A stretch of DNA of 7,370 nt from the NCBI GenBank assembly GCA_018814505.1, contig JAHIZQ010000173.1:1-7370 (forward strand). The letters are read 5' to 3'. The notes beneath the pieces are model-generated. The model had not been told where the DNA came from and searched no databases. It was given only the letters and a program-made list of their open reading frames with translations. Origin of the DNA: Candidatus Omnitrophota bacterium. GTDB lineage: Bacteria > Omnitrophota > Gorgyraeia > Tantalellales > Tantalellaceae. Positions 6,165 through 7,370 of the stretch are shown in pieces (the first letter of the stretch is position 1; every line of letters begins with the position of its first letter). The position numbers were made by a program, and so were the translations under genes.

Positions 6165-7313
6165 ATGTTTATTTTGGTAATAAATTGTGGTTCTTCATCA
6201 GCTAAATATGATCTTTTCGATGTGGATGGAAAATCATCTGATTTGTGTCGAGGCATAGTTGAAAGAATAGGCGAAGATTCGGCTACATTAACTCATGAAA
6301 TTATGGGAGAAGAGAAAGTGCATCGAAAAGTTTCTTGCCGGGATCATCATCAGGCGATAGAAATAATACGTGATGCCTTAATCGACGAAAAGAAAAGTGT
6401 TCTACGCGATACAAGTGAAGTTAAAGGTGTCGGGCACCGCGTTGTGCATGGCGGGGAAGAGTTTAGTGAAAGCACTTTGATAAATGAGAACGTTTTAAAA
6501 AGTATTGAAAAATTTTCAGAGCTTGCCCCACTACATAATCCGCCTTCTTTAGAAGGGATAAAAAGCTGTATGAAAATTTTTCAGGGAGTGCCGCAAGCGG
6601 CTGTTTTTGATACCGCGTTTCATCATTCAATGTCCAAACATGTTTTTTGTTACGGAATTCCCTATGAGTATTACGAAAAGTATGGGATAAGACGGTACGG
6701 TTTTCATGGAACGAGTCATCGTTATGTTGCGAACAAGACTGCTGAAATATTAAAGAAGCCCATAGAAAAACTTAAAACTATTACAGTTCATTTGGGGAAT
6801 GGATGCAGTATAGCGGCAGTTTCAGGGGCTAAAAGCATAGATACATCTATGGGGTTTACGCCTTTAGAGGGGCTTTTAATGGGAACGCGGTCTGGAGATA
6901 TAGATCCGGCTGTTGTGACATTCTTGATGCAGAGAGAACGCGTTACAGATGAACAGGTTAATGATATCTTGAATAAAAAAAGCGGGCTCTTGGGAGTTTC
7001 CGGTGTGAGTAACGATATGCGGGACATACTTGGAGCGATTAAAAAAGGGAATACAAGAGCAAAACTTGCATATGATATTTTTGTATACAGGATAAAAAAG
7101 TATATAGGGGCATATGCCGCAGTTTTAGGTAGAGTAGACGCGGTTGTTTTTACTGCTGGTATCGGTGAAAATCTGCCACGGATAAAAGATGATTTGCAAA
7201 AAGAACTAAGACCTTTATTAGGTGAAAATACAAGGTTTTTAATTGTAAAAACAAATGAAGAACTTTTAATCGCGAAAGATACGTATGAATTGGTCAGCCG
7301 ATTAATTGATTAG
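6165..7313 (+). CDS. ackA: Acetate kinase
   Basis: AckA transfers phosphate between acetyl phosphate and ADP, giving acetate and ATP (EC 2.7.2.1), and completes the Pta-AckA pathway. The protein has the two-domain ASKHA fold signatures in order: INCGSSSAK (6-14), GHRVVHGG (90-97), LAPLHNPPSLEGI (120-132), VFDTAFHHSM (147-156), YGFHGTSHRYV (178-188), HLGNGCS (209-215), DTSMGFTPLEGLLMGTRSGD (226-245) and FTAGIGEN (329-336). N7, R92, D149, H181, R242 and the Glu pair at 365-366 correspond to the known active-site residues. It has 382 residues, against about 395-400 in most homologues; the missing part appears to lie between GIGEN and TNEEL, where only 26 residues are present. Translation starts at the ATG at 6165, with AGGTGA ten bases before it. 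A butyrate or propionate kinase is less likely given the acetate kinase motifs and the pta neighbour. Confidence 0.96.
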   Translation: MFILVINCGSSSAKYDLFDVDGKSSDLCRGIVERIGEDSATLTHEIMGEEKVHRKVSCRDHHQAIEIIRDALIDEKKSVLRDTSEVKGVGHRVVHGGEEFSESTLINENVLKSIEKFSELAPLHNPPSLEGIKSCMKIFQGVPQAAVFDTAFHHSMSKHVFCYGIPYEYYEKYGIRRYGFHGTSHRYVANKTAEILKKPIEKLKTITVHLGNGCSIAAVSGAKSIDTSMGFTPLEGLLMGTRSGDIDPAVVTFLMQRERVTDEQVNDILNKKSGLLGVSGVSNDMRDILGAIKKGNTRAKLAYDIFVYRIKKYIGAYAAVLGRVDAVVFTAGIGENLPRIKDDLQKELRPLLGENTRFLIVKTNEELLIAKDTYELVSRLID

Positions 7314-7341
7314 CTAACTAAATATAAAGGAGACAATAGAT

Positions 7342-7370
7342 ATGCCAAAAGTAAAACATAGACATTCAAA
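7342..7370 (+). CDS. rpmF: Start of a small basic ribosomal protein, probably L32 (truncated by the window edge)
   Basis: Only nine complete codons are visible, reading MPKVKHRHS and continuing with Lys or Asn. An excellent ribosome site, AAAGGAGA (7326-7333), lies eight bases before the ATG. The (R)HSK-like end resembles the N-terminus of many L32 proteins (xPKRRHSK), and ackA followed by rpmF is a common bacterial order, usually leading into plsX and fabH. The start MPKVK also resembles L35, so the call rests partly on context. The gene follows ackA by 28 bases with no terminator between, so it is probably cotranscribed. Confidence 0.55.

Noticed and set aside
6788..7027. Open frame of 79 codons on the - strand inside ackA
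   Set aside because: It lies antisense to conserved AckA motifs with no ribosome site or family match.
1..7370. A defence, mobile or otherwise new multi-gene system
   Set aside because: Apart from one unknown gene, all genes are standard housekeeping genes. I see no transposase, integrase, nuclease, toxin pair, CRISPR repeat, tRNA or attachment site.

Overview
The window looks like chromosomal DNA from an AT-rich, probably fermentative bacterium. The genes are short and tightly packed, with good Shine-Dalgarno sites of the AAGGAG / GAGGTGATC type. The conserved core runs recG, rsmD, coaD, pta, ackA and then the start of a small ribosomal protein gene, probably rpmF. This order fits an anaerobe that makes ATP through acetyl phosphate. 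A low-GC lineage such as Omnitrophota, Elusimicrobiota or a Firmicutes relative is possible, but no sequence search could be run and the phylum is a guess.

Layout. From 1 to 1230 there is one unrecognised gene on the + strand, coding for a lysine-rich, apparently cytosolic protein of 409 residues whose upstream context is cut off by the window edge. From 1231 to 1357 there is a terminator region shared with the convergent gene; its main element is a perfect 17-bp stem that can work in both directions. From 1358 to 1588 (- strand) lies rpmB, coding for a zinc-ribbon (four-cysteine) L28. From 1589 to 1798 is a divergent intergenic region with a good sigma70-type promoter aimed at recG. recG occupies 1799 to 3868. 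A 116-bp spacer rich in GGGG tracts leads to rsmD (3985-4542). rsmD, coaD and pta are joined by two 4-base ATGA overlaps. A 142-bp spacer then separates pta from ackA (6165-7313), and a 28-bp spacer separates ackA from the truncated ribosomal protein gene that starts at 7342. No gene-free stretch is longer than about 210 bases.

How the genes work together. rsmD, L28 and the probable L32 serve the ribosome, and RecG serves replication-fork and recombination repair. CoaD makes dephospho-CoA, the precursor of CoA. Pta converts acetyl-CoA to acetyl phosphate and releases CoA, and AckA uses acetyl phosphate to make ATP and acetate. The coupling of coaD to pta by overlap places CoA synthesis and CoA-ester energy metabolism in one transcript.

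Most of the window is ordinary housekeeping sequence. The items that merit a second look are the orphan gene at 1-1230, the cluster of GGGG tracts at the rsmD start, the shortened C-terminal part of AckA, and the absence of a DUF177 (YceD) gene between ackA and the ribosomal protein gene. I see no mobile element, CRISPR array, tRNA or rRNA, and no convincing new multi-gene system.
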